Virus record (IMG/VR): IMGVR_UViG_3300042879_001983 | Coordinates: 1 to 59,424 of that record | Origin: a virus | DNA: 59,424 nucleotides | Direction: 5' to 3' (one strand) | Notes under the pieces: model-generated | What the model saw: the letters and a program-made list of their open reading frames with translations, nothing else | Database searches by the model: none | What the model was told of the DNA's origin: nothing | In this document: piece by piece, positions 24,746 through 31,678 of the stretch | How the letters are laid out: the number at the start of each line of letters is the position of its first letter | How positions within the stretch are numbered: position 1 is the stretch's first letter | Made by a program: the position numbers and the translations under genes

Positions 24746-25488
24746 ACAGTAATTACCATTTCATTTAAACAATTGGGATCAATTTCCTCGATATAATATG
24801 GAGAAGATCTATTAAAATATATATTCGTTAAGAAGTTACGCATCTCAAAAACTTCTTCCCAATCAATATTTTTTTTATATTCTGGAATATAAGATACGTC
24901 TTTAATTTGTACGAAGGTCATACCATAACTTTCTTTAAAATGCCTTACTGCAATATGGTCATCTTCATATTCCCCATCCAACTCCTTCAATCCAAAGAAA
25001 TCCATAACTGCATGATTAACAGTTTTAGTCTCTCTTCCATCATATATTTCGCAAATACCATCCTCCCATTCCGTATCATGAAAAACAAAAAATCCATTTG
25101 GTTTAATATAATCTGTCCAAAAATAAAGTTCGGCAAGGACTTGTTCTCTAACGTGAAGAGTATCTACAAATACTAAATCTACTAAACCTTCACCCCACAT
25201 TTTTCCAAGAGTAACGCTATCAGCAGCAATTTTGTGGTAATTAGAAGTTCTATCGTACCATTCATCAAGCACATTGAATGTAATATCACACCCAAAGATA
25301 TGGGTGTTTTTTTCTTCCGCACGATAAGAGAGAATTGCAGAAGAAACTCCGTGTCTAACACCCAGATCAACGCAAATTAAATTATCACATGGTTCTATCA
25401 AAGAAAATAATCTTAGACCATTGACCCCCAGATCACAGTATGGATTGGTTAAAGCATGTATTACATGTTCTCTTTCTGTTATTTTCAT
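24742..25488 (-). CDS. class I SAM-dependent methyltransferase
   Basis: NLICVDLGVRHGVSSAILSY is the SAM loop, and LVDLVFVDTLHVREQVLAEL is the acidic motif with His; NGFFVFHDTEWEDGICEIY follows. I chose ATG 25488 because GGGAG lies 5-8 bases upstream; a second in-frame ATG four codons earlier is inside the ribosome site. It is the third gene of this methyltransferase type in the operon. Confidence 0.75.
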   Translation of the reverse strand: MKITEREHVIHALTNPYCDLGVNGLRLFSLIEPCDNLICVDLGVRHGVSSAILSYRAEEKNTHIFGCDITFNVLDEWYDRTSNYHKIAADSVTLGKMWGEGLVDLVFVDTLHVREQVLAELYFWTDYIKPNGFFVFHDTEWEDGICEIYDGRETKTVNHAVMDFFGLKELDGEYEDDHIAVRHFKESYGMTFVQIKDVSYIPEYKKNIDWEEVFEMRNFLTNIYFNRSSPYYIEEIDPNCLNEMVITV

Positions 25489-26339
25489 AAAATCTCCCAT
25501 TCACTGCAATACAAATCTTTAGTATCCTTATCAGCATATGCTGGTCCAAACCAATTCTTTGGGGTGATTACTTTTTTATTTGGATTTGATTGCAACCAAG
25601 CACCCCACCAGCTCATAGAACTGTTAGCAATAATAGCATGAGAACACAGGGACATCAAACACAAATCTGCATATGGTGTATAGGAACCATCCGCATATTT
25701 TTGTTGAGGGACTGATTGAAAAAATCTATCTCCAGAGAAAAATTCTTGCTCTTCGACCCATTCGGGAGAATCAGAAAACACAATCACTGGTTGATTATCA
25801 TCAAATACCTCTAAAGCACGTTCATAATAATCAAGTGGTTGAACAGGATGCTGATCACCACACTGAGTATAAGACCACTTAAAACCACGAGGATCCATTA
25901 AATTTGGATCTCCCCTACGAACATGAAGCATGATTGGTTCTTGCCCTTCAAACTCAGACATAAACTCTTTACATGGTTCTATGTGCTCATCATGAAACGT
26001 GTATTCTTTTCTTATAACATTTTCAACATGTGAGAAATATTTCTCAGATTGAAAAAATCCATGAAGACTTACATTGTCTGGACATTTCTCAAACAACTCT
26101 TCATCAAAGTGAAAAAATCTTTCAGATAGATATTGGACTTCTAAAATTTGAAGATTTTCTTCTTGCACGTCCTCCATCTTGAAACACTTATGAAGACTGT
26201 AGTTTTCAATACCAGTCAGATGTGTTGGAGGAATACACCAATCATATTCATGTTTAGCAGCAATACCTCTTAATGCTGCATATTCAAACATTTGGTTTCC
26301 AAGTCTTCCAAGGTTTCCAATTTGATTAAACGCCAGCAT
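25485..26339 (-). CDS. GT11 fucosyltransferase-like enzyme (copy 2)
   Basis: NLGRLGNQMFEYAALRGIAA, IMLHVRRGDPNLMDP and AIIANSSMSWWGAWLQSNPN are the three family-11 blocks. It is clearly related to the gene at 17324-18115 (shared WCIPP, GFFQSEKYF, WFGPA) and longer by an insertion after the second block (FKWSYTQCGDQHP). Duplication inside the operon, with divergence to another acceptor, is the simplest explanation. Confidence 0.87.
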   Translation of the reverse strand: MLAFNQIGNLGRLGNQMFEYAALRGIAAKHEYDWCIPPTHLTGIENYSLHKCFKMEDVQEENLQILEVQYLSERFFHFDEELFEKCPDNVSLHGFFQSEKYFSHVENVIRKEYTFHDEHIEPCKEFMSEFEGQEPIMLHVRRGDPNLMDPRGFKWSYTQCGDQHPVQPLDYYERALEVFDDNQPVIVFSDSPEWVEEQEFFSGDRFFQSVPQQKYADGSYTPYADLCLMSLCSHAIIANSSMSWWGAWLQSNPNKKVITPKNWFGPAYADKDTKDLYCSEWEIL

Positions 26340-27183
26340 AGTCTTCCCTCATACTCTTAAAAATCTGTGCAATTCCTTGCTCAATTGTAGTCTTAGGTTG
26401 CCACCATTTCATCAGGTAAGTATCTGGTTTATTTCTCTTGTCCATCTGAACACTATCCTTTTCAGCAGAAGGTTGAACCTTAACATCATGCCTTCCAATC
26501 AAATTAAATTGACCACAAATTATACTTGCGATATCAATAATTTTTGTAGAATGAAAACTTGTAATGTGAAGATTATCCTCTGAGGTAAAGTCATTATAAT
26601 TTTCCATGATTGATTCAAGTGCTTCACAGCAATCCTCAGCATAAAGAAATTCTCTTTCTTCTTGTCCATCAGTCATCATATCAATAACACCAGTTTCAAA
26701 TCCCTTACGAATAAAGTCAGTGATTACATGAGCCTTCTCATGATCTTTTTCAATACCATAAACATTCCAGAACTTAACGATAAGTCCATTCAATGACTTA
26801 GTATAAAGTTCACCAACATTCTTGAGAACTCCATATGGAGAGTAACTCATATTACTCATCTGAGATGATGCAAAGATGAACCTCTTATTATACTTTTTAA
26901 GAAGTCCAAATGCATTGACCATCAAACGACCATTGTTATCAATGAATTGGAAAGTGTGTTGATACTTTTTAAGATAACGAGATCCACCAACATCAAATGC
27001 AAGGAAGAACACAAAGTCTGAATCTGCAATTCTTTCTTCAAGAAGAAGATTGGGAATCAAGGTCATATCCTCATGAGGATTATTTACGACATCAAACTCA
27101 TAAACATAATGACCTTTTTCGCGCAAGTAATCTGTAAGGTAGGCACCAATCTGCCCACTGGAACCAAGAATAGTAATTTTCAT
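26326..27183 (-). CDS. NAD-dependent sugar epimerase/dehydratase
   Basis: KITILGSSGQIGAYLTDYLR is the dinucleotide loop. FASSQMSNMSYSPYGVLKNV supplies the Ser and the YxxxK-like YGVLK catalytic set, and FWNVYGIEKDHEKAHV matches the conserved NVYG motif of extended short-chain dehydrogenases. TDGQEEREFLYAEDCCEAL follows. The substrate is open. The tight overlap with the GDP-mannose-epimerase-like gene suggests consecutive steps. Confidence 0.8.
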   Translation of the reverse strand: MKITILGSSGQIGAYLTDYLREKGHYVYEFDVVNNPHEDMTLIPNLLLEERIADSDFVFFLAFDVGGSRYLKKYQHTFQFIDNNGRLMVNAFGLLKKYNKRFIFASSQMSNMSYSPYGVLKNVGELYTKSLNGLIVKFWNVYGIEKDHEKAHVITDFIRKGFETGVIDMMTDGQEEREFLYAEDCCEALESIMENYNDFTSEDNLHITSFHSTKIIDIASIICGQFNLIGRHDVKVQPSAEKDSVQMDKRNKPDTYLMKWWQPKTTIEQGIAQIFKSMREDYAGV

Positions 27184-28256
27184 ACTGTTTGCAATAAATT
27201 ATCAGTTGTTTCTTTAATTAGGATTTGGGACTCAATCCAATTATAAGTCTTACGAATTCCTTCCTCAAGAGTCTGAGAATAATCCCATCCCAGTTTTTCA
27301 CGGATAAGATCATTGTTGGAATTACGTCCGCGAACTCCAAGAGGTCCATCGATATGATTCCTTTCTACAGTTTTTCCAGAAACTCTTGCTGCAGTTTCTA
27401 CAAGTTGATTGATAGTAACCATTTCTTCTGATCCAATATTCACTGGTCCAATAAAATCAGAATCCATTAATCTGCGGGTTGCCTCAATGCATTCATCAAT
27501 ATACAAGAACGACCGAGTTTGTTTTCCATCACCCCACACATCAATAGTTCCTCCTTCTTCTGGGAGGTAGGCGACTTTGCGACAGATTGCTGCAGGTGCC
27601 TTTTCTCTTCCACCTTCCCATGTTCCTTCTGGGCCAAAGATGTTGTGATAACGAGCGACCCTAACAGGAATCCCATAGTTACGATAGTACGCAAAATAGA
27701 GTCTTTCACTGAAGAGTTTTTCCCATCCATATTCGGAATCTGGGTTTGCTGGATATGCTGATTCTTCACGACAGTCTGGATTATCGGGATCCAATTGATT
27801 ATGTTCTGGATACATGCAAGCAGATCCAGAATAGAAAATTTTAGTCTTATTTACGCTCTTAAAGTCATTTAATTGACGCTGTGCCTCAAGAACATTAAGG
27901 TTAATTTGTGACGAGTTATGCATAATATCAGCGTCGTTTTCGCCAGTAAAGACGAAACCTGCTCCACCCATATCAGCAGCAAATTGATATACCTCATCAA
28001 AGGTATCAATATATCTTGAAGGAACAAAGTTATAGAAATTTCTGTAAGGACCTTTATATTGGAGAACTCTTTCAACAAAAGTAAGATCTCTTAGGTCTCC
28101 TACAATAAATTCATGTGCTTCACTTTCTGAAAACTCAGGAAGTTTAAGATCTACACCACGAACCCAATATCCTTCGGAGCGCAGTCTTTTTACCATGTGA
28201 CTTCCAATGAAACCACCAGCACCAAGTACAAGTGCTGTTTTCGTATATTGACTCAT
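27180..28256 (-). CDS. GDP-mannose 3,5-epimerase-like enzyme
   Basis: The first gene of the glycan operon. TALVLGAGGFIGSHMVKRLR binds NAD. QFAADMGGAGFVFTG, FYSGSACMYPEHNQ, SEYGWEKLFSERLYFAYYRN, HNIFGPEGTWEGGREKAP and VWGDGKQTRSFLYIDECIEA follow the GDP-mannose 3,5-epimerase pattern very closely, including the Cys in SACMYPE. The plant and bacterial enzyme turns GDP-mannose into GDP-L-galactose or L-gulose. Start at ATG 28256; four codons upstream are also open. GDP-L-galactose could feed the GT11-type enzymes. Confidence 0.87.
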   Translation of the reverse strand: MSQYTKTALVLGAGGFIGSHMVKRLRSEGYWVRGVDLKLPEFSESEAHEFIVGDLRDLTFVERVLQYKGPYRNFYNFVPSRYIDTFDEVYQFAADMGGAGFVFTGENDADIMHNSSQINLNVLEAQRQLNDFKSVNKTKIFYSGSACMYPEHNQLDPDNPDCREESAYPANPDSEYGWEKLFSERLYFAYYRNYGIPVRVARYHNIFGPEGTWEGGREKAPAAICRKVAYLPEEGGTIDVWGDGKQTRSFLYIDECIEATRRLMDSDFIGPVNIGSEEMVTINQLVETAARVSGKTVERNHIDGPLGVRGRNSNNDLIREKLGWDYSQTLEEGIRKTYNWIESQILIKETTDNLLQTV

Positions 28257-28298
28257 AAAAGCAATCAAGTAAATAATCTTCTTATTATATATTCTACT

Positions 28299-28327
28299 AA
28301 AAAAGGGAGGTTTTGTAAACCTCCCTT
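28299..28327 (-). terminator. strong terminator between structured RNA and glycan operon
   Basis: The minus-strand stem AAGGGAGGTTT / AAACCTCCCTT (11 bp) with a 3-base loop is followed by TTTT. TATAAT occurs 10 bases beyond it (28289-28284), ahead of the first glycan gene, though no good -35 is visible. Confidence 0.88.
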
Positions 28328-28476
28328 GGGTAACTCAGGCTCGCCACCAATTCTTTGACTGGAAATTGGAAACCAGGCGGGAGAGAGTCCCATCCGCACC
28401 ACTTGCCTTTTAATGGGAAGGCAAGAAACCAAAAGGGGTCGTTTTGACTCCACCACCTAGTTTGACTGAACTAGGA
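28328..28476 (-). ncRNA. candidate structured leader or small RNA ahead of the glycan operon
   Basis: No gene fits this stretch, but consecutive stems do: CCTAGTT/AACTAGG (28456-28475), CTTGCCTT/AAGGCAAG (28412-28435), a bulged GCGG/CCGC stem (about 28377-28397) and CCAATT/AATTGG (28357-28379), then the terminator. GAGTC and GACTC in separate loops could pair as a pseudoknot. The first stem includes the stop of the upstream gene. It could be a 3' UTR, a stand-alone RNA, or an attenuating leader like the wcaG motif reported ahead of cyanobacterial and cyanophage exopolysaccharide genes. Confidence 0.5.
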
Positions 28477-28690
28477 AAAGTTGGGATAATTTTGCAAACT
28501 CATTAACAGAAAAGAAAGCACATAAAATTAGAACATCATAGAGTTTTAATTTGATTGCAAATGGTATTGTGAGTGCGCCACCAACAAACTTTACCAATAA
28601 CCCATATTTAAAATCCCCCCATAACATGATTTGATAACCAACTATGAGAAGAATATTTCCAAGATATCTTAAGACACTTGTTTTAGACAT
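28457..28690 (-). CDS. small multispanning membrane protein
   Basis: The 77 residues hold two or three hydrophobic helices (GNILLIVGYQIML, LLVKFVGGALTIPFAI, VLILCAFFSVNEF) with few charges. I recall similar unnamed proteins in other cyanophages. No transport motif is visible. The gene ends inside the first stem of the structured RNA that follows. Confidence 0.65.
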   Translation of the reverse strand: MSKTSVLRYLGNILLIVGYQIMLWGDFKYGLLVKFVGGALTIPFAIKLKLYDVLILCAFFSVNEFAKLSQLFLVQSN

Positions 28691-28743
28691 AAGGGGTTTG
28701 CTCCCGACCAGGGCAAGTTTTAAGTCATTCCGAGACTATTTAA

Positions 28744-28992
28744 CTAATCCCAATCCTGAAGATCATCAGGATCGACATAACAAGGAACACGATCAGGATC
28801 TAACCATTTCGCATATTCAATATCTTCCATTGCAGTAGTGCATTGTAGACCGTTATCAAAAAGATAAATGTCATTCCAGCGTTTAGTGTATTCATTTTGC
28901 TTTTGCAAGCGATAATCGGGTTTACCGTTAATTTCAAGAATACCCGCTTCAATAAAGCGATACCCTTCACGCTCTAGAAGAATTTTAGTCAT
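28744..28992 (-). CDS. hypothetical protein, 82 residues
   Basis: An acidic soluble protein beginning MTKILLEREGYRFIEAG and ending DPDRVPCYVDPDDLQDWD. The central QKQNEYTKRWNDIYLFDNG suggests a compact alpha/beta fold, but no family is recognised. Its start overlaps the upstream stop by 4 bases, so both are expressed from the sigma70-type promoter at 29227-29255. Confidence 0.65.
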   Translation of the reverse strand: MTKILLEREGYRFIEAGILEINGKPDYRLQKQNEYTKRWNDIYLFDNGLQCTTAMEDIEYAKWLDPDRVPCYVDPDDLQDWD

Positions 28993-29204
28993 GCAACTTC
29001 AACTGATTCAAGATCTGCAGCAATGTAATCGAGGAGCATTTCATAGTCATCAAGAGGATCACCAGAGAATACTACACCTTCATTTTCATAAAAGCGACGA
29101 ACTTTTTTATAAAGTTTCGGATTCTTTACATCAAGATAAAATTCGCCGTTTGCAGCACCCTTAAGGGTTTGAACATCTTTCTTGAATTTTGCTGTAAGAG
29201 TCAT
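28989..29204 (-). CDS. hypothetical protein, 71 residues
   Basis: The protein begins MTLTAKFKKDVQTLKGAA; NGEFYLDVKNPKLYKKVRRF follows and it ends in an acidic helix (DDYEMLLDYIAADLESVEV). I chose ATG 29204 because the open frame farther upstream runs through the promoter and into a tRNA gene. No function is recognised. Confidence 0.65.
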   Translation of the reverse strand: MTLTAKFKKDVQTLKGAANGEFYLDVKNPKLYKKVRRFYENEGVVFSGDPLDDYEMLLDYIAADLESVEVA

Positions 29205-29226
29205 TGTTTTGAATGTTGACCTTGTT

Positions 29227-29255
29227 ATTATAAGGGTTTGACTTATGAAAGTCAA
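29227..29255 (-). promoter_or_regulatory. sigma70-type promoter, TTGACT-N17-TATAAT
   Basis: TTGACT (29255-29250) and TATAAT (29232-29227) have the ideal 17-base spacing, just downstream of the CAT-anticodon tRNA gene and 22 bases ahead of the start at 29204. Confidence 0.8.
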
Positions 29256-29280
29256 GTAGGACAGTTTCGGATCTGTCCAG

Positions 29281-29353
29281 TGCTCCTTGCGTGGATCGAA
29301 CACGCCTTAGGCGAATTATGAGTTCGCTGCATTCACCAGATTGCTAAAGGAGC
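29281..29353 (-). tRNA. tRNA with CAT anticodon (Met, or Ile2 if lysidine-modified)
   Basis: The 73-nt cloverleaf has a GCTCCTT/AAGGAGC acceptor, D-arm GCAATCTGGTGAATGC, anticodon stem GCGAA/TTCGC with loop CTCATAA and T-arm GCGTG-TTCGATC-CACGC. Discriminator is A. The CCA end is not encoded. CAT can be elongator Met or, after lysidine modification, Ile for AUA. A 10-bp hairpin abuts its 5' end. Confidence 0.9.
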
Positions 29354-29377
29354 ATTCGCTATTCGCAAATAGCGAAT
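29354..29377 (-). repeat. 10-bp perfect hairpin touching the tRNA 5' end
   Basis: ATTCGCTATT and AATAGCGAAT pair around a 4-base loop. The outermost base lies next to the first tRNA nucleotide, so the hairpin may guide tRNA 5' processing. It has no terminator T-run. The next 50 bases (to 29427) hold a further GGAGG/CCTCC stem and no gene. Confidence 0.6.
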
Positions 29378-29427
29378 GGAGGATTTACCCAGCCTCAGAT
29401 TTCTCTTCACAGGCACGGAACCTCCAA

Positions 29428-29499
29428 TAGGACTGCGGAGAATTGAACTCCGTTCACACCGTTATAAGCAGTGGGCCTTAACCCATAGGCGACAGTCCC
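29428..29499 (-). tRNA. tRNA-Ile(TAT)
   Basis: A 72-nt cloverleaf: acceptor GGGACTG/CAGTCCT with a G-T first pair, D-arm GCCTATGGGTTAAGGC, anticodon stem CACTG/CGGTG with loop CTTATAA (anticodon TAT, codon AUA) and T-arm CGGAG-TTCAATT-CTCCG. AUA-reading tRNAs with TAT are unusual in bacteria, which normally use modified CAT, so this gene would help AT-rich phage mRNAs. Confidence 0.85.
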
Positions 29500-29505
29500 A
29501 AAAAA

Positions 29506-29685
29506 TTATGGGGCATCATTGTTTAGTTCGGTGTGTATTCGTATGACTTCTTCAACTTCTTCGTTATGTGGAACTATTACTGCATCACCATATTCACTAG
29601 TAATCAAAAAAGATTCTCCGTTTTCTACTCTGTCCATGAGGTTATCGAAATTAGATTGAAATTCTTCTACAGTAAATTTTTCCAT
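29506..29685 (-). CDS. orphan Phd/YefM-like antitoxin
   Basis: The 59 residues start MEKFTVEEFQSNFDNLMDRV and continue ENGESFLITSEYGDAVIVPH, which matches the N-terminal DNA-binding and dimer half of Phd/YefM antitoxins (the common form is FRxNLSELLDRVENGE...ITRHGKPVAVLVP). No toxin gene lies beside it: tRNA genes flank both sides. A lone antitoxin in a phage could neutralise a host toxin or act as a repressor. The C-terminal toxin-binding part is short (VEEVIRIHTELN). Confidence 0.68.
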   Translation of the reverse strand: MEKFTVEEFQSNFDNLMDRVENGESFLITSEYGDAVIVPHNEEVEEVIRIHTELNNDAP

Positions 29686-29705
29686 TTAAAAAAATAAAAT
29701 GTAAG

Positions 29706-29779
29706 TCGGGGTGATAGGATTTGAACCTACGACCGCCCGCTCCCAAAGCGGATGCGCTACCAAACTGCGCTACACCCCG
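29706..29779 (-). tRNA. tRNA-Pro(TGG)
   Basis: A 74-nt cloverleaf with acceptor CGGGGTG/CACCCCG, anticodon stem CCGC/GCGG with loop TTTGGGA (anticodon TGG) and a standard T-arm with TTCAAAT. A possible promoter (TTGCAA, 18 bases, TATAAT at 29803-29798) overlaps the end of the upstream gene. Confidence 0.93.
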
Positions 29780-29797
29780 TTTTTGTTGACTTGATTA

Positions 29798-30055
29798 TTA
29801 TACCACAGTGGCGGGTGAACTTGCAACCGCTTCTTCCATAAAGAAACGACTTACTTCATCAAATGTATTAAATGTTTTCACCTGATCTTCAAACTCCACC
29901 CACCAAACTACATCATTTACTGAAACATTATTAATATCAGTATTTGCATTTTCATCTTTGGGAATTGCTTCAATAACCATATGAGTATGCTCTCCGTGCT
30001 TTTTCTCTGCAGCAAGAGCAAGATTAAAAATAGGTACTTCTGATAATAAAGTCAT
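29798..30055 (-). CDS. hypothetical protein, 85 residues
   Basis: The protein begins MTLLSEVPIFNLALAAEKKH and contains VNDVVWWVEFEDQVKTFNTF and FFMEEAVASSPATVV. It is soluble and acidic, and has no recognised domain. Its stop codon overlaps a TATAAT element that may drive tRNA-Pro. The late-like ACTAAATA about 35 bases upstream (30097-30090) may be its promoter. Confidence 0.6.
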   Translation of the reverse strand: MTLLSEVPIFNLALAAEKKHGEHTHMVIEAIPKDENANTDINNVSVNDVVWWVEFEDQVKTFNTFDEVSRFFMEEAVASSPATVV

Positions 30056-30145
30056 TGGTTAATCTTTTAATTTAACAATTATTTAACGTATTTAGTTTGG
30101 ATATGCATTACTAATTCTCTAAACTAGAAATGAGCAAATTAGTCA

Positions 30146-30367
30146 CTAGTATCCTCTCCAAGTTTTAAATTCGTAATAAAAATATTGGTCTAAAGTCATG
30201 CTGTCTAACGGAGCATTTTCAGTTCTATATGCCCATACTTCACAGAATTCTACGATACGACGATCATGTAAAGAACTATGTCCCCACATTCTTACAAATG
30301 CTGATGCGGCAAAATGATACCGCTGTCTAATGTGCGGTTCCGTTTCCTTTATACTTTTCGGTATCAT
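30146..30367 (-). CDS. hypothetical protein, 73 residues
   Basis: An aromatic, basic protein: RQRYHFAASAFVRMWGHSSL, then IVEFCEVWAYRTENAPLDSM and QYFYYEFKTWRGY. GGGGGG lies 4-9 bases before the start codon. It overlaps the small membrane peptide downstream of PTOX by 41 bases. No family is recognised; the helical pattern suggests a small DNA- or protein-binding domain. Confidence 0.6.
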   Translation of the reverse strand: MIPKSIKETEPHIRQRYHFAASAFVRMWGHSSLHDRRIVEFCEVWAYRTENAPLDSMTLDQYFYYEFKTWRGY

Positions 30368-30449
30368 AATACCCCCCTTTTGTTCCGAAATAAAGAGTTG
30401 TTAATATGAAAGGAACTGAAACAAATAAAAGTGCTTTTGCTAATAACAT
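30327..30449 (-). CDS. 40-residue membrane peptide coupled to PTOX
   Basis: Its start codon overlaps the PTOX stop (TGATG). MLLAKALLFVSVPFILTTLY forms one transmembrane helix, and the remaining residues (FGTKGGYYDTEKYKGNGTAH) are polar with several Tyr and Gly. Small single-helix subunits of thylakoid complexes look like this in size and layout, so an accessory role near quinone metabolism is a hypothesis. I cannot name it. Confidence 0.52.
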   Translation of the reverse strand: MLLAKALLFVSVPFILTTLYFGTKGGYYDTEKYKGNGTAH

Positions 30450-30949
30450 CAGATCATCTCCATTGCTCGTTCTAGTTCAATATAATGATTCATTTCATCC
30501 ACTGCGATCTCTACAATCTTCGCATCATCCTGATGATCCCAGAAGTAATCTAGGTATGTTTCTGTTGCATGAAACTCAATACCTGAGTTCAGATGATAAG
30601 CGAAAACAGGAGCAAGAAAATAATAACCCACCATAATCCAATAATAGATGAGAACCAAATGATAAGCGAAAAAACGATCAACCCAGCGGTCTGCTCCGCC
30701 ACGCGACTCCATTTCTCTGAGGTGTTCGGTTTCATTGATTGTTTGAGCAAAGTGTTCTTTCATCAGGTAGTAGTGTTCTTCTGTTCGGAGACCTAGTGAT
30801 TCTCTGAGATGAAGAACACTGAGAAACGCGAAGTAAGGTGCTCTGGCGATTGTTTCCAGAACCCAGAATCTTTGGATTGGTAGATCACGGTAAAGAAAGT
30901 CAATGATGGCTACCGTGATTGATAGAACTACATCATTAAACTTTCTCAT
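30449..30949 (-). CDS. plastoquinol terminal oxidase (PTOX, alternative-oxidase family)
   Basis: This di-iron oxidase passes electrons from plastoquinol to O2, relieving over-reduction of the photosynthetic chain. All six expected iron ligands are visible: Glu32 in VLETIARAPYF, Glu73 and His76 in NETEH, Glu125 in SGIEFHATE, and Glu152 and His155 in VDEMNH. At 166 residues it is a compact member with no chloroplast targeting part. It is a known cyanophage accessory gene. Here it ends a run of very small overlapping genes, and its start overlaps the preceding stop by 3 bases. Confidence 0.92.
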   Translation of the reverse strand: MRKFNDVVLSITVAIIDFLYRDLPIQRFWVLETIARAPYFAFLSVLHLRESLGLRTEEHYYLMKEHFAQTINETEHLREMESRGGADRWVDRFFAYHLVLIYYWIMVGYYFLAPVFAYHLNSGIEFHATETYLDYFWDHQDDAKIVEIAVDEMNHYIELERAMEMI

Positions 30950-31113
30950 AGGAATACTCCTGGTTTGTAATCGACCAATTTCTGAATCTCACCAAGAAGT
31001 GCTCCATACTCTTTAAACTTTCGGTCTCCAGCAATATGATGTCTTTGTCTTACCCATACTGCATCTGCAAGGAGACGCAATTCATACTCTGAAAAATCTT
31101 TGAATCTTTCCAT
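30946..31113 (-). CDS. 55-residue hypothetical protein coupled to PTOX
   Basis: The protein begins MERFKDFSEYELRLLADAVW and continues VRQRHHIAGDRKFKEYGALL. It is helical, charged and soluble. AGGAGA precedes its start, and its stop overlaps the PTOX start (ATGA), so the two should be co-translated. The function is unknown. Confidence 0.6.
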   Translation of the reverse strand: MERFKDFSEYELRLLADAVWVRQRHHIAGDRKFKEYGALLGEIQKLVDYKPGVFL

Positions 31114-31121
31114 AATGTCTC

Positions 31122-31214
31122 CTAATGTTGTGGATATGCGTGTGTAAGACCCCAGTAAATAAAGGTTCCAATCGCACCGAAAAGTAAAATTGACGATATG
31201 AATGTTTTAGTCAT
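31122..31214 (-). CDS. 30-residue membrane peptide
   Basis: MTKTFISSILLFGAIGTFIY and a short tail (WGLTHAYPQH) form a single transmembrane helix. It overlaps the previous frame by 8 bases, and its stop is part of the ribosome site of the next gene. It is probably a membrane-bound member of the PTOX run. Confidence 0.5.
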   Translation of the reverse strand: MTKTFISSILLFGAIGTFIYWGLTHAYPQH

Positions 31215-31320
31215 TTTCTTCGTCCTCATAGGTAGATGGTTCTTCAAATAACTCATCCATTTTTTGTCTTAAAACTATTTCTCGTAATTCTTGTAAGTCT
31301 TCTTCTGTAATCGTTATCAT
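31207..31320 (-). CDS. 37-residue acidic peptide
   Basis: MITITEEDLQELREIVLRQK followed by MDELFEEPSTYEDEEND forms one amphipathic helix and an acidic tail. It begins at an ATGA overlap with the preceding gene. No family is recognised. Its position between two coupled small genes is the main support. Confidence 0.48.
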   Translation of the reverse strand: MITITEEDLQELREIVLRQKMDELFEEPSTYEDEEND

Positions 31321-31496
31321 TTGTCTCTAAGTAGTTCCTCTATTCTTTTACGCATTGTTGTGCTATCTTGTTTCATATAGTCACGTAAAGAATAACCACG
31401 CTGATTTCTTATGATACAAGTTCCTTGATAGAACATTGTGGCGGCAAATACCAATAGTAGGACGATGCCTATTATTTCAGGGTAATGTTGAGCCAT
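31317..31496 (-). CDS. 59-residue membrane protein with basic tail
   Basis: An N-terminal helix (PEIIGIVLLLVFAATMFY) crosses the membrane, and the remainder is basic and helical (CIIRNQRGYSLRDYMKQD, MRKRIEELLRDK), probably cytoplasmic. The start at 31496 lies inside the upstream gene in another frame; a later Met at residue 21 would remove the membrane helix, so I prefer the longer form. Confidence 0.55.
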   Translation of the reverse strand: MAQHYPEIIGIVLLLVFAATMFYQGTCIIRNQRGYSLRDYMKQDSTTMRKRIEELLRDK

Positions 31497-31678
31497 GGTA
31501 GAAGTGGTGGAATAACTCCAATCAACCTCAAAAGTCCCTCAGCAAATAAAGCAAGAACCACCCAACCAACGCACATACTAATGATAGAAGCATTACGGTT
31601 GTGTCGTCGTATTGCGGCATCAATCATCTCCTGAACTTCAGAATGTGTTGCATAATCATCATCAAATGGTTCCATCAT
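31472..31678 (-). CDS. 68-residue membrane protein
   Basis: The N-terminal half is a soluble acidic and basic helix (YATHSEVQEMIDAAIRRHNR), and the C-terminal half is hydrophobic (IISMCVGWVVLALFAEGLL, IPPLLPWLNI). A tail-anchored protein is indicated. Two adjacent Met codons could start it. It overlaps the next gene by 25 bases. Confidence 0.6.
   Translation of the reverse strand: MMEPFDDDYATHSEVQEMIDAAIRRHNRNASIISMCVGWVVLALFAEGLLRLIGVIPPLLPWLNITLK

Noticed and set aside
28265-28456. 63-codon open frame over the structured region
   Set aside because: It would cross the strong terminator and has no family-like features; the stems explain the region better.
29379-29427. Degenerate tRNA between the CAT tRNA and tRNA-Ile
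   Set aside because: The GGAGG/CCTCC stem encloses no anticodon arm or T-loop; I list it only as a spacer stem.
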